Assembly (NCBI RefSeq): GCF_023630705.1
Contig: NZ_JALQEM010000019.1
Location: 179,337-243,336 of the forward strand
DNA length: 64,000 nucleotides
From: Caballeronia sp. GAFFF1
GTDB lineage: Bacteria > Pseudomonadota > Gammaproteobacteria > Burkholderiales > Burkholderiaceae
Direction of reading: 5' to 3'
Position numbers and translations under genes: made by a program. Below, in pieces: positions 19,248 through 27,400 of this stretch (positions are counted from its first letter, which is position 1; each line of letters begins with the position of its first letter). A model generated the notes under the pieces. That model saw nothing but the letters and a program-made list of their open reading frames with translations. It did not search any database and was not told where the DNA came from.

Positions 19248-20390
19248 TCAGGTGAATGCGGCAACGCCCGTGAGCGCGCGCGAGATGACGAGCTGCTGAA
19301 TTTCCGTGGTGCCGTCGGGGATCGGAATGATGATCGCTTCGCGCAAGAGGCGCTCGACGTTGAATTCCTTCGTGATGCCGTTGCCGCCGTGAAGCTGCAC
19401 GGCGTCGCGGCATACGCGCACCGCCGACTCGGTGGCGAACGCCTTCGCCATCGACGCCTGCATGTCACAGCGCACGCCCGCGTCGATCAGGCCGAACACG
19501 CGCTGGCACATGAGCCGCGACGCGTCGACGAGAATCGCCATGTTCGCGATCTTCGCGGCGATCAGCTGGTGCGACGCGAGGACCTTGCCGAACTGCTTGC
19601 GCTCCTTCGCATACGCGATCGACTCTTCGAGCGACGCGCGCATGATGCCGACCGACAGCGTGCCGACATGCGCCCGCGCAGTTTCGAACACCTTCATCGT
19701 GTTGCGCAGCCCCTGGCCTTCTTCGCCGATCAGGTTCGTCGCCGGGACACGCGCATCGGTAATGAAAATCTGCGCAGTGGACTGCGAACTCAACGCCATC
19801 TTTTCGATGTTGCGCGATTCATAGCCGTGTTCCGCGCGGTCGATCAGGATATGCGAGAGGCCCGTCTCAGTGCGGACGGTGCAAATGAGCACGTCCGAAT
19901 AGACGCCGTTGGTGATCCACGTCTTCTCGCCATTGACGATGTAGTGGTCGCCGTCACGCACGGCGCGCGTCTTGATTTCCGCGACGTTCGAACCGACGTC
20001 CGGCTCGCTGATGCCAATGGAGCCGAAGATCTTGCCCGCCAGCACGCCGGGCATGTAGCGGTCGCGCACTTCCGGACGCGCGTTGATCAGCATGGAGGCC
20101 AGCCCCATGTTGAGCATCACCGCGAGCGCGACATCGCAGGAGCACGCCACGAGTTCTTCGAACAGCATGCCTTGCATGGTCATCGACCAGCCCATGCCGC
20201 CGTATTCCACCGGCACGGTGCAGCCCGGCAGGCCGAATTCGGCGATGCGCTGCGTCAGCTCGCGCATCTTCTCCTTGGGAATGAAGCGGTCGCGGTATTC
20301 GCGCGCGACGGGTTTGACTTCGGTTTGCAGAAACTTCCGGAAGCTCTCGACCGCGAGGTTCTGGTCTTCGGTAGGCAGTTGATAAGGCAT
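19248..20390 (-). CDS. Acyl-CoA dehydrogenase with Asp at the catalytic-base position
   Basis: A 380-residue ACAD with intact FAD signatures (GSIGISEPDVGSNVAE, NGEKTWITNG, DAVQLHGGNGIT). The C-terminal catalytic motif reads IPDGTTEIQ, so Asp359 stands where most members have Glu. The alternative base position (VFETARAHVG) also lacks a Glu in register. Aspartate bases are known in cyclohexanecarboxyl-CoA and cyclohexenecarboxyl-CoA dehydrogenases, so a cyclic or alpha-substituted substrate is possible. It follows the second SCPx-like thiolase gene by 59 bases. Confidence 0.9.
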   Translation of the reverse strand: MPYQLPTEDQNLAVESFRKFLQTEVKPVAREYRDRFIPKEKMRELTQRIAEFGLPGCTVPVEYGGMGWSMTMQGMLFEELVACSCDVALAVMLNMGLASMLINARPEVRDRYMPGVLAGKIFGSIGISEPDVGSNVAEIKTRAVRDGDHYIVNGEKTWITNGVYSDVLICTVRTETGLSHILIDRAEHGYESRNIEKMALSSQSTAQIFITDARVPATNLIGEEGQGLRNTMKVFETARAHVGTLSVGIMRASLEESIAYAKERKQFGKVLASHQLIAAKIANMAILVDASRLMCQRVFGLIDAGVRCDMQASMAKAFATESAVRVCRDAVQLHGGNGITKEFNVERLLREAIIIPIPDGTTEIQQLVISRALTGVAAFT

Positions 20391-20449
20391 GGTCTATCTC
20401 TTGGTAGCGGGTCTCGTGCGCGATGTCATGCGCGAGTTGATGCGCGGGT

Positions 20450-21691
20450 TCATGCGCGGCCGAAAATGCCGATGTGATCGATGCTTTCCTCGACGCCCCA
20501 CAGGCCGCCGCCGTTGCCCTGAATCGCGAAGCGCGCGCCTTCTACCTGTCGCGCGCCGGACTCGCCGCGCAACTGTTCGACGAGTTCGAAAATTTGCCCG
20601 AGGCCCGTCGCGCCGATGGGATGCCCCTTCGATTCCAGACCGCCCGACGGATTGATCGGCAGCCGCCCGCCGATGCTCGTCTCGCCGCGCTCGGCCATCG
20701 CGCCGCTGTCGCCGGGGCGGCACAGGCCCAGGTTCTCGCACAGCGCGATTTCGCCGATGGACGACGCGTCGTGCAGTTCGGCCACGTCGATGTCCTCCGG
20801 TCCGATGCCCGCTTCGTCGTAGGCCAGCTTCGCCGCATGCACGGTGATGTGGTTGGCGAGATCGTCGCCGGCGCGCGGCGAGGCCGAGCGCACGACCGTC
20901 GCGAGCACGCGCACCGCGCGCTTGCGATCGAAGCCGTAGCGTTCCAGCGCCGACTCGGTGCACAAGATTGCAGCCGCCGCGCCGTCGGAGATCGGCGAGC
21001 ACATCGGCAAGGTCAGCGGATACGTGATGGGCGGCGCGGCGAGAATCTCGTCGATGCTCATCGGCTTGCGGTACTGCGACCGCTCGTTGTGCACCGAATG
21101 ATTGTGATTCTTCGACGACACCGCCGCGAACTGACGCTGCGTGATGCCGAAGCGCGACATTAGTTGCCGGCCGATGCCCGCGTACACGTCCATGAACACG
21201 CTGTACGGCTTGTCCGACGTGGTGCCCGGCGGCGGCGAAATGTTCTTGCCGAGATCGACGATCTGCGCCGCGTTGGCTTCGGCGGTTTCGACGTCCCACG
21301 CGGAATCGAACACGGAGAACATGCGCGCCTTGTCCGGCGAGTACATCTTTTCCGCGCCCACTGCGAGCACGACATCCGCCATGCCGGCGCGAAGCTGCGT
21401 CACCGCGAGATGAAACGCGCTGCTCGCCGACGCGCACGCGCTCTCGACGTTATGGATGGGGATGCCGCCGAAGCCCGCCGGAATCAGCGCGACCTGGCCG
21501 CGAATCATGTGCTGGCCTTGCATGTGGCCTTGCGTGGTGTTGCCGAAGTACGCCGCCTGCACCCACTTGCGGTCGCAGCCGGAATCCTTCAGCGCATCTT
21601 CGACGGCCCACGCCGTCAGTTGCTTGACCGACTTGTCGAGGTGGCGGCCGAACGGCGTCATGCCGACACCGACGATATAGACTTTTTCCAT
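20450..21691 (-). CDS. Thiolase family protein (SCPx-like, second copy)
   Basis: A 413-residue thiolase-fold protein beginning MEKVYIVGVGMTPFGRH. The nucleophile Cys86 lies in ESACASASSAFH; HDASSIGE and GGLESKGHPIGATGLGQ complete the site. It is clearly diverged from the other SCPx-like copy at 16803 and from the FadA-like thiolase at 3059, so the locus has three thiolases, probably for different chain lengths or branches. It lies 27 bases after the enoyl-CoA hydratase gene. Confidence 0.88.
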   Translation of the reverse strand: MEKVYIVGVGMTPFGRHLDKSVKQLTAWAVEDALKDSGCDRKWVQAAYFGNTTQGHMQGQHMIRGQVALIPAGFGGIPIHNVESACASASSAFHLAVTQLRAGMADVVLAVGAEKMYSPDKARMFSVFDSAWDVETAEANAAQIVDLGKNISPPPGTTSDKPYSVFMDVYAGIGRQLMSRFGITQRQFAAVSSKNHNHSVHNERSQYRKPMSIDEILAAPPITYPLTLPMCSPISDGAAAAILCTESALERYGFDRKRAVRVLATVVRSASPRAGDDLANHITVHAAKLAYDEAGIGPEDIDVAELHDASSIGEIALCENLGLCRPGDSGAMAERGETSIGGRLPINPSGGLESKGHPIGATGLGQIFELVEQLRGESGARQVEGARFAIQGNGGGLWGVEESIDHIGIFGRA

Positions 21692-21718
21692 GTGGATACC
21701 TTGATGATCGAGTGAGTG

Positions 21719-22489
21719 TCAGCAGCCTTTGAAGACCGGCTCGCGCTTTTCGGCGAACGCGCGCAGCCCTTCCTTCACATCGTAGGAACGCTGATGATCG
21801 CGAAGCTCCAGCAGTTCGTGACGCAGCGCGTCGGCGGCGGATTTGTCCGGCGCTTCGTTCGCCACGCGCTTCATGCGCGCGAGCACGAGCGGGCTCTTCT
21901 TGGCGAGCTTGTCGGCGAGCGCCTGCGCGCGCGCGGCGAGTTCCGACGGCGCGAGCACTTCGTTCACGAGGCCATGCCCCTTGAGTTCGGCGGCGCTCAT
22001 CGCATCGCCCGTAAAGAGCAGATAGCGCGCGACGTTGACGGGCACCTTGCGCGGCAGGATGGCCGCGCCGCCCGCGCCGGGAAACACGCCGAAGTTGGAA
22101 TGCGCGTCGCCCAGCTTGGCCGACTCCGACGCAAGCACGATGTCGCACGCCAGCACGATCTCAAGCCCGCCGGCGAGCGCGAGCCCGTTGACGGCGGCGA
22201 TGACCGGCTTCGGAAACGCGCGCAGCGTGTCGAAGAACTCGACAATCAGTTCGAGAAAGTCGCGCACGCCTTCTGCGGGCGGAGCGGCCGCTTCGATCAG
22301 ATCGGCGCCGGCGCAAAAGGCGCGGCCGTTGCCCGTCAGCACGACGACTCGCACGTTGTCGTCGTCGCGCCACGCCGTCAGTTGCTCGGTCAACCCGGCG
22401 GCCATCTCGCGATTCAGGCTGTTCATCGCGGCCGGACGGTCCATCGTCAGCCAGCCTACGGAGCCCACGAGCGCATGTGAAAAACTCAT
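21719..22489 (-). CDS. Enoyl-CoA hydratase/isomerase family protein
   Basis: A 256-residue crotonase. The oxyanion-hole segments are FCAGADL (58-64) and ALAGGLE (104-110). Glu110 matches the first catalytic glutamate, but the second, normally in a PE motif, is replaced by His130 (GDAHSNFG). It may therefore be an isomerase, hydrolase or specialised hydratase rather than a standard hydratase. It is the first gene of the second leftward unit and is divergent from the LuxR-type regulator. Confidence 0.87.
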   Translation of the reverse strand: MSFSHALVGSVGWLTMDRPAAMNSLNREMAAGLTEQLTAWRDDDNVRVVVLTGNGRAFCAGADLIEAAAPPAEGVRDFLELIVEFFDTLRAFPKPVIAAVNGLALAGGLEIVLACDIVLASESAKLGDAHSNFGVFPGAGGAAILPRKVPVNVARYLLFTGDAMSAAELKGHGLVNEVLAPSELAARAQALADKLAKKSPLVLARMKRVANEAPDKSAADALRHELLELRDHQRSYDVKEGLRAFAEKREPVFKGC

Positions 22490-22674
22490 CTCTCCTCCAC
22501 AGTATTAGTAATTGCCTTCGTTGACGTTCGCGTTCGGGTAAGTTAGTTTCCGGTCATCCGATTGACACCCCTCGTTCAGGGGGGGCCATCGTAGGCGGTC
22601 GAGCGACCGCCGAGCAGAGCTTCCCCAGCGCGGCTTTCGCGGCCGCCGCACGACTGCATCGACTAGGTGACGAC
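22490..22674. promoter_or_regulatory. Divergent control region of the second catabolic unit and its regulator
   Basis: 185 bases separate the leftward hydratase operon from the rightward regulator. The G/C dyad (22567-22586) lies near its middle, 78 bases from the hydratase start and 89 from the regulator start. An AGGTGA ribosome site precedes the regulator's TTG. Confidence 0.6.
22567..22586. promoter_or_regulatory. G/C dyad, copy 3 of a recurring intergenic motif
   Basis: ACCCCTCGTTCAGGGGGGGC shares ACCCCTCGTT and the G-run with copy 2 but is two bases shorter in the centre. Its place between a catabolic operon and its divergent regulator is where an operator would be expected. Confidence 0.5.
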
Positions 22675-25383
22675 TTGCCCACGCCTTTCACCAAACACCT
22701 GGTTTCCACCAAGTTTTCGCCGCCGCGCATCGGCGCACGGCATGTCCCTCGCACGAACCTGCTCGCGCAACTGGATCGCGTGCACCAGGCGAAACTCGCG
22801 CTCGTATCCGGGAGCGCCGGCTACGGCAAGACCGTGCTGCTCGCGCAATGGCGGCAGAACTGCCTGAAGTCCGGCGCGGAAGTCGCATGGCTTTCGCTCA
22901 CCGCCGACGACGGCGGCTACGCGGATTTCTGCGCGGAACTCTTCGCGGCGATGCAGCGCCTGGGCATCTCCGTCGAAACGGACATGCCGCCCGACGACAC
23001 CAGCGCGAGCGCAATGGACGCGGCGATCGCGGCCATCGTGGAAGGCGCGGTCGATCTGCCGAAGGACGTGTATCTCATCATCGACGACTATCACCACGTC
23101 GAAGCGCCCGCTGCGCACAAGTTCGTGCAGAAGCTGCTGGATCACGGGCCGGGCAATCTGCACCTCGTGATTTCGTCGCGCGTTACGCCGCCGCTGAGTC
23201 TCAGCCGGTTGCGGATGATGGGTCAGATCGTCGAAGTGGACAGCGCGGAATTGCCGTTCGATCTGCCGGAAACACGGCATTTTCTCGATGAAAACCTCGG
23301 CACCGGCAAGATCAACGCCGACGAACTCGGCCTGATTCACGAGCTCACGAGCGGCTGGCCGTCGTGCCTGCAACTCATCGTCACCATGCTGCGCAACCGC
23401 CCGGAAGCGCGGAGCATGTTGCAGGATCTCGTGTGGCGCTCCAATGATCTGCAGACCTATCTGAGCGAAGAAATCATCGCGCATCTGCCGGAAGAACTGA
23501 CGGCATTTGCCGAGAGCATGTGCGTGTTCCGGCGCTTCAACGCGTCGCTCGCGCAGAGCGTGACGGGTCAGGCGAACGCGGCGGACCTGCTCAAGAAGAT
23601 GGAGGACGACAACCTGCTCACCATCCGGATCGATTCGGACGACAGAATGATCTGGTATCGCCTGCATCGGCTCTTCGGCGAGTTTCTCTCGACGCGTCTG
23701 GAACGGCGCGGCCGCGACGCCGTGAACGAACTGCACAGGCGCGGCGCGCGCTGGTTCGCGGAGAACGGCCTCCTCGCCGAAGCCATGCGCCACGCGAGTC
23801 TCGGCAACGACATCGAATACGCCACCGGCATGATCGAGCGCGCCGCGCCCGCGACGTGGAATCTCGACTATCTCAGCCCGACGCTGCATCTGCTGGATCG
23901 CGTTCCGGAAGAAGTGCTGTTCCGTCACCCGCGCCTGTTGTTCCTCGCCTGCCTGACGGTTTCGCTGACGTCGCGTCCCGCGAAGGCCAAGGCGTGGCTC
24001 GCGCAACTGCGCAGCGGCGCGCACACGGTCCCGCCGGAGATCGAACGCAGTCTGCCGCTCGTCGAGGCGGCCATCGCATTCCAGAACGATGACGCCGCGC
24101 GCATGATCGAACTGCTCGAACCGGTGCGCGACGCGGCCGTCGAGAACCCGTTCCTCCGCTACATGTTGATCGCGGAACTCGGCGTCGCGTACCGCTCGGT
24201 GGGCCGCTACGCGGAAGCGAAGCGTCTCTTCGACACGCGTCATGTCCCGCACGCCGATCGCAACAACGACATGGCGCTCGTCGTCGAAGCGACGCTGGTG
24301 TCCAATCTCATGTTCGAAGGCCGCATGCGCGAGGCCGAACGTCTGGGCTCGGCGTTGCTCGCGCGATCGGTAAAGGCGGCGGGCCATCATTCGATCAGCG
24401 CGAACGTGTGCGCCGGTCTGCTGGCGAAGGTCTACTACGAACTCGACCGTATCGACGACGCCCGCGAGACGATCGCCAACCGGCGTGGCCTGCTGCATTC
24501 GTCGGGACCGGATGTGACGATCTGGGCATCGCTGTGCCGCGCGAGACTCGATCTATTGCAGGAAGGCGCCGATGCCGCGCTCGCGTTCATCCGGCAGCAG
24601 ACATCGCATCTGCAAAGCCTCGGGCAGCGGCGCGCCGTCAGCTATATGCTCGCCGAACAGGTCAAGGTTCTGCTCGTCAAAGGCGATCGCGCGGGCGCGA
24701 GCGAGACGTCGGCATTACTGAGCGAACTGGCGCGCGCCAATGCGAATACGGACGGCGCTGCGCTCCCCGATGAAATCGCGGCGAACGCGGCGCTCACGCG
24801 CGCGCGCGTGCTGCGCAACGACGACCCGGCCGAAGCGTTGCGCGCGCTCGATGTCGTCCGGGCGCATGCCGTCGGCTTCAACCGTAGCCGCTTGCTTGCG
24901 CTCGTCGATCTGCTGTCGGGCGCGGTGCTCGCGGACATGAAGCGGACCGACGACGCCAACGCATGTCTGCTTCGCGCGGTGCAGGCGGGACGCGAACTCG
25001 GCCTCGTGCGGACGTTCGTCGATGAAGCGCCTATCGTCGGCAAGCAGCTCGGCGCTCTGCTGCGCGAGAAGCGGCTCGACGCATCCAGCCTGCGCTATCT
25101 GGAAGAGCTGGTCGCGAAGCTCGCCGACAGCGCCAGCGCGGATGACGCCGCGTCGATGCTGCGACGCGCGCACACGTCGAAGACGGACGCGGTGCTCACG
25201 CAACGCGAAGTCGAAATTCTCGGGCTCGTCGCGCAGGCCATGTCGAACAAACGCATCGCGCTCACGTTGAACATCACGCTCGAAACGGTGAAATGGAACC
25301 TGCGCAATATCTTCGCGAAACTGGGCGTATCGAGCCGTTACGACGCGATGGTCTGGGCGCGCAAGCAGGAGCTGATTCAGTAG
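22675..25383 (+). CDS. MalT/AlkS-type LuxR family transcriptional regulator (LAL)
   Basis: A 902-residue ATP-dependent activator. A P-loop GSAGYGKT is at 46-53 and a Walker B-like LIIDDYHHV follows near 140. A long TPR-like helical region fills the middle, and a LuxR helix-turn-helix ends the chain (LTQREVEILGLVAQAMSNKR through VKWNLRNIFAKLGV). The size and order match MalT and the alkane regulator AlkS (about 900 residues). The start is TTG behind AGGTGA; no better start is in frame. It probably binds an inducer derived from the substrate and activates the adjacent operon. Confidence 0.9.
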   Translation: MPTPFTKHLVSTKFSPPRIGARHVPRTNLLAQLDRVHQAKLALVSGSAGYGKTVLLAQWRQNCLKSGAEVAWLSLTADDGGYADFCAELFAAMQRLGISVETDMPPDDTSASAMDAAIAAIVEGAVDLPKDVYLIIDDYHHVEAPAAHKFVQKLLDHGPGNLHLVISSRVTPPLSLSRLRMMGQIVEVDSAELPFDLPETRHFLDENLGTGKINADELGLIHELTSGWPSCLQLIVTMLRNRPEARSMLQDLVWRSNDLQTYLSEEIIAHLPEELTAFAESMCVFRRFNASLAQSVTGQANAADLLKKMEDDNLLTIRIDSDDRMIWYRLHRLFGEFLSTRLERRGRDAVNELHRRGARWFAENGLLAEAMRHASLGNDIEYATGMIERAAPATWNLDYLSPTLHLLDRVPEEVLFRHPRLLFLACLTVSLTSRPAKAKAWLAQLRSGAHTVPPEIERSLPLVEAAIAFQNDDAARMIELLEPVRDAAVENPFLRYMLIAELGVAYRSVGRYAEAKRLFDTRHVPHADRNNDMALVVEATLVSNLMFEGRMREAERLGSALLARSVKAAGHHSISANVCAGLLAKVYYELDRIDDARETIANRRGLLHSSGPDVTIWASLCRARLDLLQEGADAALAFIRQQTSHLQSLGQRRAVSYMLAEQVKVLLVKGDRAGASETSALLSELARANANTDGAALPDEIAANAALTRARVLRNDDPAEALRALDVVRAHAVGFNRSRLLALVDLLSGAVLADMKRTDDANACLLRAVQAGRELGLVRTFVDEAPIVGKQLGALLREKRLDASSLRYLEELVAKLADSASADDAASMLRRAHTSKTDAVLTQREVEILGLVAQAMSNKRIALTLNITLETVKWNLRNIFAKLGVSSRYDAMVWARKQELIQ

Positions 25384-25432
25384 GGTTTGCTGACGACACT
25401 TCGTTCGAGACACGTTGTGTCCCGGTCGTTCC

Positions 25433-25455
25433 TATAATGAGGCGATAACGCCTCA
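25433..25455 (+). promoter_or_regulatory. Promoter -10 box with overlapping palindrome before the WYL regulator
   Basis: TATAAT (25433-25438) overlaps an inverted repeat TGAGGCG-ATAA-CGCCTCA (25438-25455). The repeat ends 12 bases before the ATG. A dyad that would block the promoter and initiation is consistent with autorepression by the WYL protein. No good -35 box is visible. Confidence 0.55.
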
Positions 25456-25467
25456 AGGAACCGCTCC

Positions 25468-26568
25468 ATGACCTCCAGTCTCGACGAAGCCATTCTCCGC
25501 GTGCTGCCGACGGAACGGGACGCCGTCTCGTGGCTCTCGACGCCCGAAGTGCGCCGCCGGCTCGAAGAGCGCGGGCATCGCGTCGGATATACGAAAAAGG
25601 TGCAACGCCATCTGAGCGCGCTGGAAGCCGAGTCGCGCGTCATCTCCACGATCAACGGCCGCGAGTTGCTGTGGCAGCGCAAGCCGTGGCTGCACGGCCT
25701 TCAGGAAGGCGTCGGGCTGATGAGCGCGTCGGAGGCCGTCGCGTTTCATATTCTTCAGCGATTCGCGGGCAACAAACTGCCGGCCGCCGTCACGCAAGAC
25801 ATCGATCCGCTGTTCAAGGCGGCGGAAGCGCGGCTGTCGCAAGAGAAAGCGGACAGCCGCATGTATCGCGCGTGGGCCGACAAGATCGATTCGGTGGATG
25901 GCGCATTCACGCTGATTCGCCCGAAGCTGCGGCCGGAGATTTTCAACACGGTGGCGACCGCGACGTTCTTCGAGCGCGAATTGCTCGTGCAGTATCGCGC
26001 CGCGTACCGCAGCGAGAGCAAGGAAAAGAGCGATGCGCCGAAGACCAAACGCCTCTGGCCGCTCGCGCTCGTCGAATCGGCGGGCGTCATGTACATGGTC
26101 GCGCAGGACCCGCGCCGCGCGCCGCCGGCCGGCGAAGGCGAGCCGGAATCGGCGCGCGCGCTGTATCGGCTGGACCGCATCCGGTCGGTGACGGAGTCCG
26201 GCGACTCGTTCAGCTATCCGGCGGACTTCCGGCTGCGCAAATACATCGAGACGCAGCAGGCGTTCGACTTTCTGCCCGAACCGGCCGTGAAGCTGGAGCT
26301 TGCGTTCGAAGGCAGCGCGGGCAATCAGTTGCGCGAATCGCCGATGTCCAAGGATCAGCAGATCGACACCCTGCCCGATGGCCGCATGAAAGTGACCGGC
26401 ACCGTCACGCCGAGCCTCAAACTGCGCTGGTGGCTGCGCGCGCTCGGCGCGGGCGTCGAGATTCTTGCGCCGCAAGCGTTGCGTGACGAATTCGCGCAGG
26501 ATTATCTGAAACTCGCGAACCGCTATCGGCATGCAACGGCAAGCGCGCACGCGGGAGAAGCGGCATGA
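25468..26568 (+). CDS. WYL-domain transcriptional regulator
   Basis: A 366-residue regulator. An N-terminal winged helix-turn-helix (about 1-70, [25 protein letters not shown] split over two helices) is followed by a WYL domain with [17 protein letters not shown] (about 195-215). The C-terminal WCX-like part contains [20 protein letters not shown] proteins sense nucleic acids or metabolites and often control DNA-repair or defence genes. The stop overlaps the sirtuin start (ATGA), so both form one operon. Its likely operator is the palindrome at 25438-25455. Confidence 0.88.
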   Translation: MTSSLDEAILRVLPTERDAVSWLSTPEVRRRLEERGHRVGYTKKVQRHLSALEAESRVISTINGRELLWQRKPWLHGLQEGVGLMSASEAVAFHILQRFAGNKLPAAVTQDIDPLFKAAEARLSQEKADSRMYRAWADKIDSVDGAFTLIRPKLRPEIFNTVATATFFERELLVQYRAAYRSESKEKSDAPKTKRLWPLALVESAGVMYMVAQDPRRAPPAGEGEPESARALYRLDRIRSVTESGDSFSYPADFRLRKYIETQQAFDFLPEPAVKLELAFEGSAGNQLRESPMSKDQQIDTLPDGRMKVTGTVTPSLKLRWWLRALGAGVEILAPQALRDEFAQDYLKLANRYRHATASAHAGEAA

Positions 26569-27389
26569 GCGACGAAGCGCTCGTCCAGCAAGCCGCCGCG
26601 TGGATCGCCGACGCCGATGGTCTCCTCGTCACGGCCGGCGCGGGCATGGGCGTCGATTCGGGCCTGCCTGACTTCCGCGGCCCGGAGGGCTTCTGGCGCG
26701 CGTATCCGGCGTTGCGGCATCACGGCTTCTCGTTCGAAGACATGGCCAATCCCGACGGCTTCGTTCGGCATCCGCGTCTTGCGTGGGGCTTCTACGGGCA
26801 TCGGCTGGCGCTGTATCGCGCGACGCAGCCGCACGAAGGCTTCGACGTGCTGCGGCGCTGGGGCGCGCGCATGCGTCACGGCGCATTCGTTTTCACGAGC
26901 AATGTCGATGGTCAGTTCCAGCGCGCGGGTTTCCCCGCCGAGCGCGTTGCGCAGTGCCACGGCGCGATCCATGCGATGCAGTGCATCGACGCCTGCACGA
27001 ACGACATCTGGCCCGCCGACGCGTTCGAGCCGGTCGTCGACGAAAGCCGTTGCGAACTCGTCAACGCGTTGCCGCTTTGTCCGCATTGCGGCCGTCTAGC
27101 GCGCCCGAACATTCTGATGTTCGGTGACTGGAACTGGATCGACACGCAATCGGCGCAAGAGGAACGGCGACTTGCGGCTTGGCTTCGAAGTGTCGAACGG
27201 CTCGTCGTGGTCGAACTCGGCGCGGGCCGCGCGTTGCCGACGGTGCGGCGCTTCAGCGAACGGCACGGGCCGCGCGTCGTGCGCATTAATCCGCGCGAGC
27301 ACGGCATCGCGCCGGGCGTCGGCGTGGGCATCGCGGGCAGCGCGAAGGAGACGCTGCTACGGCTCGATCGCGCGCTGAACGGCTCATGA
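26565..27389 (+). CDS. Sir2-family NAD-dependent deacetylase-like protein
   Basis: A 274-residue sirtuin fold. The NAD-binding [15 protein letters not shown] (25-39) replaces the usual [17 protein letters not shown] corresponds to TQNID, and QCHGAI carries the catalytic His. Zinc ligands are likely Cys residues in MQCIDAC and [19 protein letters not shown] and VRINPRE complete the Rossmann part. The family may deacylate proteins or metabolise NAD. It is translationally coupled to the WYL regulator and converges on the YhaN-like gene, 11 bases away. Confidence 0.85.
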   Translation: MSDEALVQQAAAWIADADGLLVTAGAGMGVDSGLPDFRGPEGFWRAYPALRHHGFSFEDMANPDGFVRHPRLAWGFYGHRLALYRATQPHEGFDVLRRWGARMRHGAFVFTSNVDGQFQRAGFPAERVAQCHGAIHAMQCIDACTNDIWPADAFEPVVDESRCELVNALPLCPHCGRLARPNILMFGDWNWIDTQSAQEERRLAAWLRSVERLVVVELGAGRALPTVRRFSERHGPRVVRINPREHGIAPGVGVGIAGSAKETLLRLDRALNGS

Positions 27390-27400
27390 CGCCTCGCGCT

